Shown piece after piece: positions 15,976-23,723 of a DNA stretch of 43,568 bases. The notes beneath the pieces were generated by a model. The model had not been told where the DNA came from, ran no database searches, and was given only the letters and a program-made list of their open reading frames with translations. The stretch spans positions 26,294-69,861 of the forward strand of contig NZ_JAOZVR010000045.1 of assembly GCF_025869515.1 (NCBI RefSeq), in the 5' to 3' direction. Positions within the stretch are counted from its first letter, which is position 1. The number at the start of each line of letters is the position of its first letter. The translations under genes and the position numbers were made by a program. Origin of the DNA: Ferrovibrio sp. GTDB lineage: Bacteria > Pseudomonadota > Alphaproteobacteria > Ferrovibrionales > Ferrovibrionaceae.

Positions 15976-17778
15976 ATGCTCGATTGGAAATCAGAAAATA
16001 CTTACGTCGCATTAAGAAAACTGGTCGATCTATTAGAGGAACGGCGACGACCGGTCGTTGTTTGGATTGGGGCGGGGGTAAGTAAGTGGTCTGGTTATCC
16101 GCTATGGGATGAAATGGCGGATGATTTTTATAAAAAATTCTCCAGGCACCAAGTTGGCTTTGATAAAACCAAAGCATCAGAACTAAAAAATAAAACCCTC
16201 CCGGCGTTTTTTGACTACTGCGAAAAAAGTAACCCAGAAATGTATCGCCGTATGCTTGCGGAGACATTCTCCCCGAAGCCTGTAATTGCGCAATATTCGA
16301 TAATTTTCATCGGTTATAGCATTAGAGACAATTACATTTTGAATCTTTTGGAGCGCAGCTCACATGGGAAACCAATATTTGGAGATGGACCGCATTTCGC
16401 TATTTTGCCGATCGACAATAATGAGATTCCAGGGAGTGTAGAAAAAATTATATACACTCCTGAACCTCAGAAAGATCATAGATCGGCAATTAGAGTTCTT
16501 GAAGCATCAAAATATCTGAAAATCTCAGCGCATAGTCCATTAAACGGCGTTCAGAGCTTTGCCAAAGTTGTGCCGAAAAGTATTCATTTTATTACTGATG
16601 TAATGCCGCCCGGAAAATGGAGTAGCTCATCAAGATTCGAATTCGCGCCTGTCGGTGATAAAATTCCTTCAGGGTATGGCTATGTTGGCCATGGCGTAAA
16701 TGACTTTGAGTTTCCGCATTTAAACAGCACTGCTATGCATGATTTAGTAGTCGGGTTGTTATGTTTTGATCAAGTAATAATGCCGCTAAATGCAGTCGGT
16801 CGTGTGCACACCACCTTGGGGAGTCAGGTATTCTGGGCGCTCATTGATCTCGATATATTGAAATTCATTCATTGGGAGACTCAGGATGGCGTGATGTTTT
16901 CAAATGAAGACCCTTCGGGATTGGGTGGCATTGCCTCGATAAGCAACGTCACAGACGGCTCCGCATCCAATGTAATAAAACGACAAATTCTTCCCGTTCC
17001 GGGAAAAGAGAAAGAAGCTCAAGAGAATTTTGATTTATTGGTAAAAAATACAACGATCATTTCCGATCGCGATATTTCGAACGTTCCTGAATTTGTTCGG
17101 GGGCTTTTGGTGTATCCAGATATAAGAAAGTCGCTTGGTATAAGTGAAGGGGTGCCGGTGAAAACCGTTCCGCCTTGGCTTATGTTCCCAATACTCCGTT
17201 TGGCCCAGGTAGTGCGTGTGGGGCTTACTTGTAATTTGCTGAATGTGCCATCAACGAAGCTGTTATTTGGGCTTTCAGGTTTGGCGGGCCCAGTGTTTAG
17301 TGCATGTTCAGCGGGTCTTTGGGTGGATCAAATAGCAAGCTATGTGGTTGCCGGGGAATTAAATGCTCATGTCGGGGAGGTCTTTATTCAAAGTCCTCAA
17401 TTAATATTTGATCTTCTGAAGTTTCGTGAAACAACAGAAGGCATAAACTTGAGATGCGAGATTTTGGCGCAAATGTCTACCAATGAAGCAGGTGAAGTCA
17501 GCGCATCGATCAATGGTGGCCTGAAGAGTTGCATAGCTCATGATATTCTTGATCGTGCAAGAAAGAAATTTTCCGGACTTATGATATGTGATCAACCATT
17601 AACGGTCAGCGCTTTGTGGAATAATAACGACTATGACTTGAAAGCAATGGGGCGATGGAAGCTGCGAATTGCAGCAGAGTTTAAAGAATTTTGCGCCCAG
17701 CATAAGATTTCACTGTATGACCAATGCCCTTGTGGTTCAGGTGAGAAGGTAAAATTCTGTTGCCTGCCGCTTGATTAA
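15976..17778 (+). CDS. SIR2-like/SEC-C protein with apparently deleted SIR2 core
   Basis: Protein of 600 residues, far more AT-rich than its neighbours and rich in AAA, ATA and TTA codons, a sign of transfer. The N-terminus is SIR2-like: VVVWIGAGVSKWSGYPLW (GAGVS at 32-36) is the first NAD-contacting loop, and IIFIGYSIRDNYILNLLE (about 109-126) is the closing SIR2 segment. Only about 70 residues separate them; in SIR2-like defence proteins this interval normally also holds the TTNYD-type loop and catalytic histidine. The join appears at FSPKPVIAQYS (98-108). The middle (about 200-570) is unrecognised. The C-terminus is a SEC-C zinc motif, CPCGSGEKVKFCC (Cys 584, 586, 595, 596). SIR2 proteins in phage defence deplete NAD; here that activity is doubtful. 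Confidence 0.8.
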   Translation: MLDWKSENTYVALRKLVDLLEERRRPVVVWIGAGVSKWSGYPLWDEMADDFYKKFSRHQVGFDKTKASELKNKTLPAFFDYCEKSNPEMYRRMLAETFSPKPVIAQYSIIFIGYSIRDNYILNLLERSSHGKPIFGDGPHFAILPIDNNEIPGSVEKIIYTPEPQKDHRSAIRVLEASKYLKISAHSPLNGVQSFAKVVPKSIHFITDVMPPGKWSSSSRFEFAPVGDKIPSGYGYVGHGVNDFEFPHLNSTAMHDLVVGLLCFDQVIMPLNAVGRVHTTLGSQVFWALIDLDILKFIHWETQDGVMFSNEDPSGLGGIASISNVTDGSASNVIKRQILPVPGKEKEAQENFDLLVKNTTIISDRDISNVPEFVRGLLVYPDIRKSLGISEGVPVKTVPPWLMFPILRLAQVVRVGLTCNLLNVPSTKLLFGLSGLAGPVFSACSAGLWVDQIASYVVAGELNAHVGEVFIQSPQLIFDLLKFRETTEGINLRCEILAQMSTNEAGEVSASINGGLKSCIAHDILDRARKKFSGLMICDQPLTVSALWNNNDYDLKAMGRWKLRIAAEFKEFCAQHKISLYDQCPCGSGEKVKFCCLPLD

Positions 17779-17795
17779 AATGGACGCTCACGCCA

Positions 17796-17917
17796 GCCCC
17801 TAATGCCCGCGGATCACGCCGCGCTGGGCGATCGGTGAAGCTGCCTTCCACCGGCGGCAGTTCGGCGATGTCGTGCGCCACCGCCACCGGGATCAGATTG
17901 GCGCCGCCATAGCTGCG
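17796..17917 (-). pseudogene. Fragment of the transglutaminase-like gene (3' end)
   Basis: 122 bases matching 22041-22215 (the 3' end of the intact transglutaminase-like gene) with three substitutions and one 53-base internal deletion (22078-22130 missing). It encodes in minus orientation a remnant including RSYGGANLIPVAVAH and IAELPPVEGSFT, then shifts frame at the deletion. It has no start or catalytic residues and is not functional. It begins 18 bases after the SIR2-like stop and ends at a TGCG shared with the following DUF6455 fragment. Confidence 0.92.
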
Positions 17918-17983
17918 GTGACGCCGTATTTCTGCCCGAACCGCGAAGAGCTGAAACTGCTGCACGAGATGCAGCATGGCAGC
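17914..17983 (+). pseudogene. Fragment of the DUF6455 gene (right copy of 70-base repeat)
   Basis: Perfect copy of 15745-15814, coding strand plus, covering the FCPN cysteine region but without start or stop. It joins the transglutaminase fragment through a 4-base microhomology, TGCG (17914-17917), that both parent sequences contain. The perfect identity suggests a recent duplication or ongoing gene conversion. Confidence 0.93.
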
Positions 17984-18038
17984 GGGTGCAGGTAGCTGCA
18001 GGCAGATATCCGAGGACGGTGTCCGGCGGAGTCTGAGC

Positions 18039-19457
18039 TTAGCGGCCTGGCAAGCCAGGCAGCGGGAGTTTCGGGATATCGGGCGCAGCCGCAGCCGTCG
18101 CAGTGCTGCTGACCGGCTGCGTCGCATCATCGAGCAGATCGAGCATCGCCTGATAGCCGGCGAGCGTCTGGCGAATCTGAGCCTCCGTCTCCGTGCGCAG
18201 TTCCTTGAGTTTTACCGGATCGTCTTTCCGCTTTACTTCTTCGGCCTCAGCCAGGAGGCGGATGTCTTCCAGCTTGGCCTTTATGCGTTCGCGCGCCGGC
18301 AGCAAATCGACCGGGGCGCGGGCCTGGTCGGGCGCCCCGCCATTCCCGAAGGCGATCGAGTCCGCCAGATTGATCATGCTCTTCACGCCGGCCGCGCTGC
18401 CGCCGGTGGCCGCACTGGTGATCAGGCTGGTGGCGGAAGCGATGGCGGCCTTGGCCATTTTCGAATAGGCATCCAGCAGTTCGCCGGGCTGGTTGTCGAA
18501 CTGCTTGAGCGACCAGTTGCCGATATCGTCCTTGATGAAAGCCATCGCCGTGTTGCCCTGGCCGCTGGCATAGACGGTGTTGACCCGCGCCCAATGCATG
18601 TCAGCCTGCAGCCGCTCGAGTATCTGCACGCGATCATCAACTTTCTGGGAGGAAGACCATGGATAGGTGTAGGCATTGTTCCATTCGAACAGCCGGGCGA
18701 AGTCGGTCGGCGCGCTGCCCGAGATGAAGGCCGATAGCGGCAGTTCGCGGCGATCCAGGCCGTCGATCTGCTGCAGCAGGGCATCGGCGCGGCTGGCGAT
18801 CTGGTTGGCCTGTTCGGCTGCGGCAAACTGGTAGCTGGTGATGAGCGCGCGCAGCACCGGATCCGGCAAATACACGGCGGTCTGAATCTCCTGCCAGTTC
18901 TGAGCGGAGCGGCTGATCCGTTTCGCAAAAGATGTGGCATGGGTAATCACATTGCGCATCAATGGCGCCGCGATTTGCCCTGTGCCGCTCCCACTAGTCG
19001 CGTATGACACGGAATCCAAACCATTCAGTGTTTCCTGAAGCGTCGAAGGAATCCTGTTTAAATCAAGTTTTAGACCGTTGGTTTCCTCCGATATCTGACG
19101 CACCAGTGCGCATTCGTATGCAGAAATCAGGTCTGTATTTCTGATGAAAGCAGATTTCAGGATATCGCTCGGTACAGGCGACACTTGCATATCGGCGAGA
19201 CAGCCAGTGCCTTGCTTAAGAAGCCAAATGTCGATCTGCTTGCCGAAGCGGTCGAACTGCGTCCTGGTTTGATTGAGAAGCCCATCGAATTCTGCAATCT
19301 GGCTGCGGATATCTTTCGACAATGGGCCCTTGTAAACCTCCACGTCGATGCGCATTGAGGCGGCGCCCGAGAAAAAGGAACTTTGAGAGAGGGCAGGAGG
19401 CGCGGTGAACGCGATGCCGAGGGGCAGCAGGCTGGAAACAAGGATGCGGCGGAGCAT
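18039..19457 (-). CDS. Secreted protein of unknown function (472 aa)
   Basis: Not recognised. The start is ATG at 19457, preceded by GAGGAAG at good spacing; it overlaps the upstream lipoprotein region, starting 5 bases beyond that gene's stop, so the two are translationally coupled. An N-terminal signal peptide (MLRRILVSSLLPLGIAFTA, cleavage near ALSQ) sends it to the periplasm or beyond. The rest is mostly helical with several Gln- and Ala-rich stretches, two conserved-looking Cys near residues 86 and 116, a small-residue segment (ATSLITSAATGGSAAG) that might be membrane-active, and a charged coiled-coil stretch near the C-terminus (about 390-440). With the lipoprotein it forms a two-gene envelope unit of unknown role. 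Confidence 0.75.
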   Translation of the reverse strand: MLRRILVSSLLPLGIAFTAPPALSQSSFFSGAASMRIDVEVYKGPLSKDIRSQIAEFDGLLNQTRTQFDRFGKQIDIWLLKQGTGCLADMQVSPVPSDILKSAFIRNTDLISAYECALVRQISEETNGLKLDLNRIPSTLQETLNGLDSVSYATSGSGTGQIAAPLMRNVITHATSFAKRISRSAQNWQEIQTAVYLPDPVLRALITSYQFAAAEQANQIASRADALLQQIDGLDRRELPLSAFISGSAPTDFARLFEWNNAYTYPWSSSQKVDDRVQILERLQADMHWARVNTVYASGQGNTAMAFIKDDIGNWSLKQFDNQPGELLDAYSKMAKAAIASATSLITSAATGGSAAGVKSMINLADSIAFGNGGAPDQARAPVDLLPARERIKAKLEDIRLLAEAEEVKRKDDPVKLKELRTETEAQIRQTLAGYQAMLDLLDDATQPVSSTATAAAAPDIPKLPLPGLPGR

Positions 19458-19461
19458 GGCG

Positions 19462-21843
19462 TCACTTCCTCTGTTTGTCGCTGGCTTCATTGAAGGCGGC
19501 GCTCACACGTTTCGCCAGATCGCTGGCGCTGTAGCTACTGTCCTTTCCGATGACGGTAAAGGTATCGAGCACGTCGCGCGCCCGCCCGGCACGGCGCCGC
19601 TCGTCGGCGATCTGCCGTCCGGTATCCACCGTGCCTTTACGCGCATTGATCATGCGGTTGGACACATCTGTCAGCGTGCCGATCAGCGGTTTGGCGCTGG
19701 TCGACATTGCCATGATCAGGCGTTCATCCTGGTCGAAAGTGCGGAATCCCTCCGGCCCGAGCACCTGGAAACCGCGGCGGGCCGACAATCCGTTGTCGCA
19801 GCGGATGTTGCCTGCCGCCGTCTCGTTCTGGAGCGCTGTGATATTCAGATCGATCTGGCGCCCGGCGATCCGTTTCAGTTCTGTGGCATTCTGCTGTAGG
19901 CGGGTGGTGTCCTTGACCACGGCGTCCATGGCGGTGCTGATACGGCTTGCACCGGCGCGGACTGCCGTAACCGCCACGATCAGAGCTTGGTTTTTTGAGT
20001 CAGACAGTTTCGGCATGTCGCGTAAAGGGGCCAGCATAGTTGATGTATCGGTCTGCAGACCTTTCGCGGCAGTCAGCGCCTTGGCTGTTTCGGTATCCGC
20101 CGTATCGGCAGCCGTGCGAAACGCGCGTGCGGCTTCATCCATGGCTTTGTCGACAGTTGCCAGATTGTCCGGCGCGGCACCCGCGACGCTGACGTTATGT
20201 AGGGCGATCCGTTGTGCGAGTGCGGCGCTGTATGTATTGGCTTTTTTGCCGGCATCCTCGTGAACCCCGGTCGGAATTTGCGCCTTTAATACTGGGGCCT
20301 TGGTGGGAAGGGCGGCAATCGTCAGTTTATCGGCCATGATCTGTGTCGTCTCCACTGACTTCGCAGTATCGGCCAGATCGGCGATGGTCTCGATGTAAAG
20401 CGGACGCAGCGTGACTGCATTGGTCGTCTTTGCCATGGCGGTTTCAAGGTCCGCCTTGGCCTGTTTCTCTGCTGGGTCCTGGGGCGCCGATGCCAGAGCC
20501 TGGGTGGCGCTATAGATCAGCTGACGCGCCTCGTGGAGAGTTTCCGGCGGGAGTGCGTAATCCTTCTGCTTGGCGTCTTCGAGTGTCTTGTGTAGCGCAG
20601 TCGCAGTGGAGCCCGCCCCCGCACCCGCGGACAGCGGCGCGGCGGCTGCATTGATCTGACTCAGGAGGGTGCTGCGGAAACCGGATGAAAACAGCCGGTC
20701 GGTCGCGATGGCTAAAGTTGCCAATAAATCTTTGGCCTTTCGGGTTGCTGCGGCCGCCTTGGCAAGTTCCGCCTGCCGTGACTTTGCCACGGTTTCGGCC
20801 TGGCCCGCATCTTTAGCCTCAGCCTCGGCTTTTTGCCGTGCGGCGACAAGCCTGGCTTTCTCGGCGGGGTCAAGATCGCTTGCAGCTGTCTGTTCGGCGG
20901 TTTTGGCTTGTGCCAGCGCAGCATTTTTTTGCGCGCGGCTTGCAGTGCTGTCCGTTACGGCCTGATCGGCTTTGTCGAAAAACGGCAGCACCTTATCGGT
21001 GAGATCCCGGTGCGCGTCTGCGGCCGATTTGCCGGGCTCGAGCAATGTATCGGCGGATTGCGCAATTTTTAAAGCCTGATTCTTGAGGATATCCCTCAGG
21101 GAGACATCTGCATCCGCAAGGATTTTTTTCAGCTGGGCATTGCTGGTATCGACCTGGTCGACAGCCGCCTGTATGGCTTTGCTCAACCCGACATTGCTTT
21201 TCGCCAACCCGGTCTGGTTGGCGGTGGATGGGATAGAATCCGTCTCTTTCGACATAGCCTTGCCGCTGGGCGCAAGATCATCCAGATGCTGCTTGACGAT
21301 GGCATCGACGGCTACATTGCTGCCGTCGATCTTGGCCAGCTCCGCGCGCAGTGCGACCAGTTCGCGGATGCGTGCGACTGTTTCGGCCTGTTTGGCGCGC
21401 GCCTTGAGTTCCGCCTGATTCTCGATCAGGAAACTGCCGGAGGACTGGTTGTAGCGTATCGCGGTGCCAAACGGATCGATCTGTTCCTTGCGCAGGGTGC
21501 CAGACTCGAAATGGATATCATTGCCAAGCGCATTGGCCTTGCCGGTCATCACGAAGCGGTAGAGCGAGTCCGTTTTGAGATAGTAGGGCCCGCGCTGCGC
21601 TGAATCGAAAAGCAGTTTTTCCCTGGGCTTCTGCATCTCGGTCAGGCCTTCGCACAGATCGAAGACGCGGAAATAGTAGGTGGTGCGGAAACGCACATCG
21701 TCATCTTCGTATTTCGGATCGCTGCCTTTGCGCACATGCATGCTGTCCGGCACGCTGCAACCGGCCAGCAGCAGGCTGACCGTCGTCAGCAGAAGGACGC
21801 GATGACGCCTTGACCTGCCGCGGCAGGTTGCACGGATTTCCAT
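19462..21843 (-). CDS. Large alpha-helical lipoprotein of unknown function
   Basis: About 793 residues from the ATG at 21843 (another ATG at 21855 is possible). A basic N-terminus and hydrophobic run end in the lipobox LLLAGC (Cys about 29), so it is a lipid-anchored envelope protein. After a short folded segment (YYFRVFDLCEGLTEMQ) most of the chain is Ala-, Lys-, Gln- and Asp-rich helix with coiled-coil character, including an ARQKAEAEAKDAGQAE-type stretch near the middle; such regions often span the periplasm or form long stalks. No known domain is recognised. It is coupled to the secreted protein downstream, and the pair lies between two direct copies of the transglutaminase 3' end. Confidence 0.78.
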   Translation of the reverse strand: MEIRATCRGRSRRHRVLLLTTVSLLLAGCSVPDSMHVRKGSDPKYEDDDVRFRTTYYFRVFDLCEGLTEMQKPREKLLFDSAQRGPYYLKTDSLYRFVMTGKANALGNDIHFESGTLRKEQIDPFGTAIRYNQSSGSFLIENQAELKARAKQAETVARIRELVALRAELAKIDGSNVAVDAIVKQHLDDLAPSGKAMSKETDSIPSTANQTGLAKSNVGLSKAIQAAVDQVDTSNAQLKKILADADVSLRDILKNQALKIAQSADTLLEPGKSAADAHRDLTDKVLPFFDKADQAVTDSTASRAQKNAALAQAKTAEQTAASDLDPAEKARLVAARQKAEAEAKDAGQAETVAKSRQAELAKAAAATRKAKDLLATLAIATDRLFSSGFRSTLLSQINAAAAPLSAGAGAGSTATALHKTLEDAKQKDYALPPETLHEARQLIYSATQALASAPQDPAEKQAKADLETAMAKTTNAVTLRPLYIETIADLADTAKSVETTQIMADKLTIAALPTKAPVLKAQIPTGVHEDAGKKANTYSAALAQRIALHNVSVAGAAPDNLATVDKAMDEAARAFRTAADTADTETAKALTAAKGLQTDTSTMLAPLRDMPKLSDSKNQALIVAVTAVRAGASRISTAMDAVVKDTTRLQQNATELKRIAGRQIDLNITALQNETAAGNIRCDNGLSARRGFQVLGPEGFRTFDQDERLIMAMSTSAKPLIGTLTDVSNRMINARKGTVDTGRQIADERRRAGRARDVLDTFTVIGKDSSYSASDLAKRVSAAFNEASDKQRK

Positions 21844-22044
21844 TGTCGCCCCCATCGGCCGGAGTTCTGACTGCAGTCCCACCCGCAAGCAAAACCCGGT
21901 TCTTTACCTACCCCGATAGGTTGCGATGCTAGTCATAAATAACCATAGCGGGCAACAAGAGTCATATTGCGCGCAAAGATTGCATATGAGTGTATTCATC
22001 CGGGGACGGATACGACCGCTATATGCGGCCCGGAAGCGACGCCC
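21844..22044. other. Promoter region of the lipoprotein operon
   Basis: About 200 bases, AT-rich from 21925 to 22000. It should contain the promoter for the lipoprotein/secreted-protein pair on the minus strand. A short inverted repeat ACCTA-N6-TAGGT (21907-21922) lies just upstream of the start region. I find no confident -35/-10 pair. Confidence 0.3.
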
Positions 22045-22215
22045 CTAATGCCCGCGGATCACGCCGCGCTGGGCGATGGCGGTCGAGACGGTGACGCCGA
22101 CATGCATGCCGATATAGTCGCCCGCCGTGCCGGTGAAGCTGCCTTCCACCGGCGGCAGTTCGGCGATGCCGCGCGCCACCGCCACCGGGATCAGGTTGGC
22201 GCCGCCATAGCTGCG
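22041..22215. repeat. Parent copy of the transglutaminase 3'-end repeat
   Basis: This 175-base segment, starting 4 bases beyond the transglutaminase stop codon, has a partial direct copy at 17796-17917 (119 of 122 aligned bases identical, 53 bases missing). The two copies bracket the 4.1-kb lipoprotein/secreted-protein operon. Confidence 0.92.
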
Positions 22216-23004
22216 ATGCGTGGGATCGAAGGCCACCCAGCCGGCGCCGGGCAGATAGATCTCCACCCAGGCATGGGTCGCGCCGCCGAGCAGCGCATCC
22301 GCAGCGAAACCGCCGTCATCGGGCGCGCCCTGCAGCGGGCCCGGCGGCGGCCCGGCGCCCGGCAGGCCGGGATCGAGATCGGGCAGATAGAGATAGCCTG
22401 ACACCAGCCGCGCGCCGAAGCCGAGCCAGCGCGCCGCTTCCGCCATCAGCACGGCGAAATCGCGGCATGAGCCCCAGCCGCGCCGCAGGGTTTCCAGCGG
22501 CGTCTGCGTGCCATGGTCCTGCCGGCTCTGATAGGCGATGGCATCGGCGATGCCGGTATTGAGATCGCGCAGCAGCGCCAGCGTGCCGGTCGGCGGCGCG
22601 GCGACGAAGCGCTGCACCCAGGCGCGCAGCTCGCCCTGCGGATCGGCATAAAGCGGCAAAGCGAGATGGCCGAGATCGTTCCATTCGCTGTCGGCATAGC
22701 GGAAGGGATAGGTCGCGGCACTGGCGGCGATGTTGAGGATCGGGTTGGCGAAGGCGAGATTGTCGACGCGGATCTCGCAATCGATCACCAGGCTGTCGGC
22801 GGCCCACATCGGCAGGGCGCGCGCCACCGCATTGCCGTAGACATCCAGGCTCCAGCTGAACAGGCTGGGCGGCGTGGTGCTGACGGCAAAGGACAGCAGT
22901 TTCAGCTCCGGGCTTTCGCGCGGCCGCAGCATCAGGCGATGCGGGCCGAGATCGACCGGCCGGCTGTAGAGATAGATGGTGCGATGCTGGATGCGCAGCA
23001 GCAT
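22045..23004 (-). CDS. Transglutaminase-like cysteine protease family protein
   Basis: Protein of 319 residues with an N-terminal beta domain (about 1-110, starting MLLRIQHRTIYLYSRPV, the usual transglutaminase-N start) and a papain-like transglutaminase core. The triad is visible: Cys in RRGWGSCRDFAVL (about 180), His in GGATHAWVEIYLP (about 244) and Asp in GWVAFDPTH (about 260). There is no signal peptide. Bacterial members are mostly proteases or amidases of unknown substrate. The start at 23004 is set by the family N-terminus and lies one base from the stop of the small gene upstream, so the two are coupled. Its 3' end has been copied next to the SIR2-like gene. Confidence 0.93.
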   Translation of the reverse strand: MLLRIQHRTIYLYSRPVDLGPHRLMLRPRESPELKLLSFAVSTTPPSLFSWSLDVYGNAVARALPMWAADSLVIDCEIRVDNLAFANPILNIAASAATYPFRYADSEWNDLGHLALPLYADPQGELRAWVQRFVAAPPTGTLALLRDLNTGIADAIAYQSRQDHGTQTPLETLRRGWGSCRDFAVLMAEAARWLGFGARLVSGYLYLPDLDPGLPGAGPPPGPLQGAPDDGGFAADALLGGATHAWVEIYLPGAGWVAFDPTHRSYGGANLIPVAVARGIAELPPVEGSFTGTAGDYIGMHVGVTVSTAIAQRGVIRGH

Positions 23005-23005
23005 G

Positions 23006-23353
23006 TCAGCGTTCGCCGAGGCGACGCCCGAAGCCAGCGGGGAGGGGGCCGACAGTGGCGGTGGCGGAAGGGGCGGCATCCGCAGGGCCGGCGCCCGGCC
23101 GGCCGTCGGCGATCAGCGCCGCGGCAAGGTCGGCCGGATCGATGGTGACGGCCTGGCGCGTCGCCGAGGCTGTCGCGATGGCGGGCAGATGCAGCTGCGT
23201 GCCGGTGCGGTGCCAGGCGGGGAAGGAAAGGTTTTCAAGCCGCTCCTCTTCCGTCACCACCAGATAGGTGCCCGGCGGCTGCAACCCGTCCAGCCCCTTC
23301 ACAAGGAAGGGGTGGGTGAAGGTGACGGTGGTTTCGGTGCTGCGGCTGGACAT
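23006..23353 (-). CDS. Small protein of unknown function upstream of the transglutaminase gene
   Basis: 115 residues; the stop codon is followed after one base by the transglutaminase ATG, so they form a coupled pair. The first 45 residues (TETTVTFTHPFLVKGLDGLQPPGTYLVVTEEERLENL) look like a compact beta-fold, the middle is mixed, and the tail is Ala/Gly/Pro-rich and probably disordered. No domain is recognised. A role as partner or regulator of the transglutaminase-like protein is inference from the arrangement only. Confidence 0.75.
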   Translation of the reverse strand: MSSRSTETTVTFTHPFLVKGLDGLQPPGTYLVVTEEERLENLSFPAWHRTGTQLHLPAIATASATRQAVTIDPADLAAALIADGRPGAGPADAAPSATATVGPLPAGFGRRLGER

Positions 23354-23723
23354 GCAGCTGACTTTCGGCTGGGCAGGCGGCGACGGCTGCGCCGGCAGGC
23401 AGACTGCCTGCCAGACCGGCCGCGCACGGAGACTCGAGTTGTCGGAAGTGTTTGTGCAAGTGTCTGCCTCGGCCGGACAAAGCGCAAGGCTATTCGTCCG
23501 CTCATTCGCCGCGGTAAACCGCTGAATTGTCGCAGGGCGGCCGGCTGCGGTTGACGGAGACGGCGCGGGCGCCTAAAACCCGCCGCAGCAGGGCCGGCGC
23601 AGGATGATCGCCATTCCCTGATCGGCCCAATGTGCGCCCTGGCGACGATATGCCTTGAGCGACTGCTGGGTGGGCCGCTGCGATCCCCGCCGTTCCTCAA
23701 TCTCCTGGAAAGTTCGAGTTCCC
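23354..23723. other. Divergent intergenic region, 370 bases
   Basis: Lies between the small protein (minus) and the RNA helicase (plus). It holds a good candidate helicase promoter at 23551-23579. Otherwise I see no gene, repeat or RNA element; a frame open upstream of the helicase ATG lacks family character. Confidence 0.5.
23551..23579 (+). promoter_or_regulatory. Candidate sigma-70 promoter for the RNA helicase
   Basis: TTGACG at 23551-23556 and TAAAAC at 23574-23579 with exactly 17 bases between. Transcription would begin near 23587 and leave an untranslated leader of about 135 bases. Long leaders are common in cold-regulated helicase genes; whether this one is cold-regulated is not shown. 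Confidence 0.45.
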
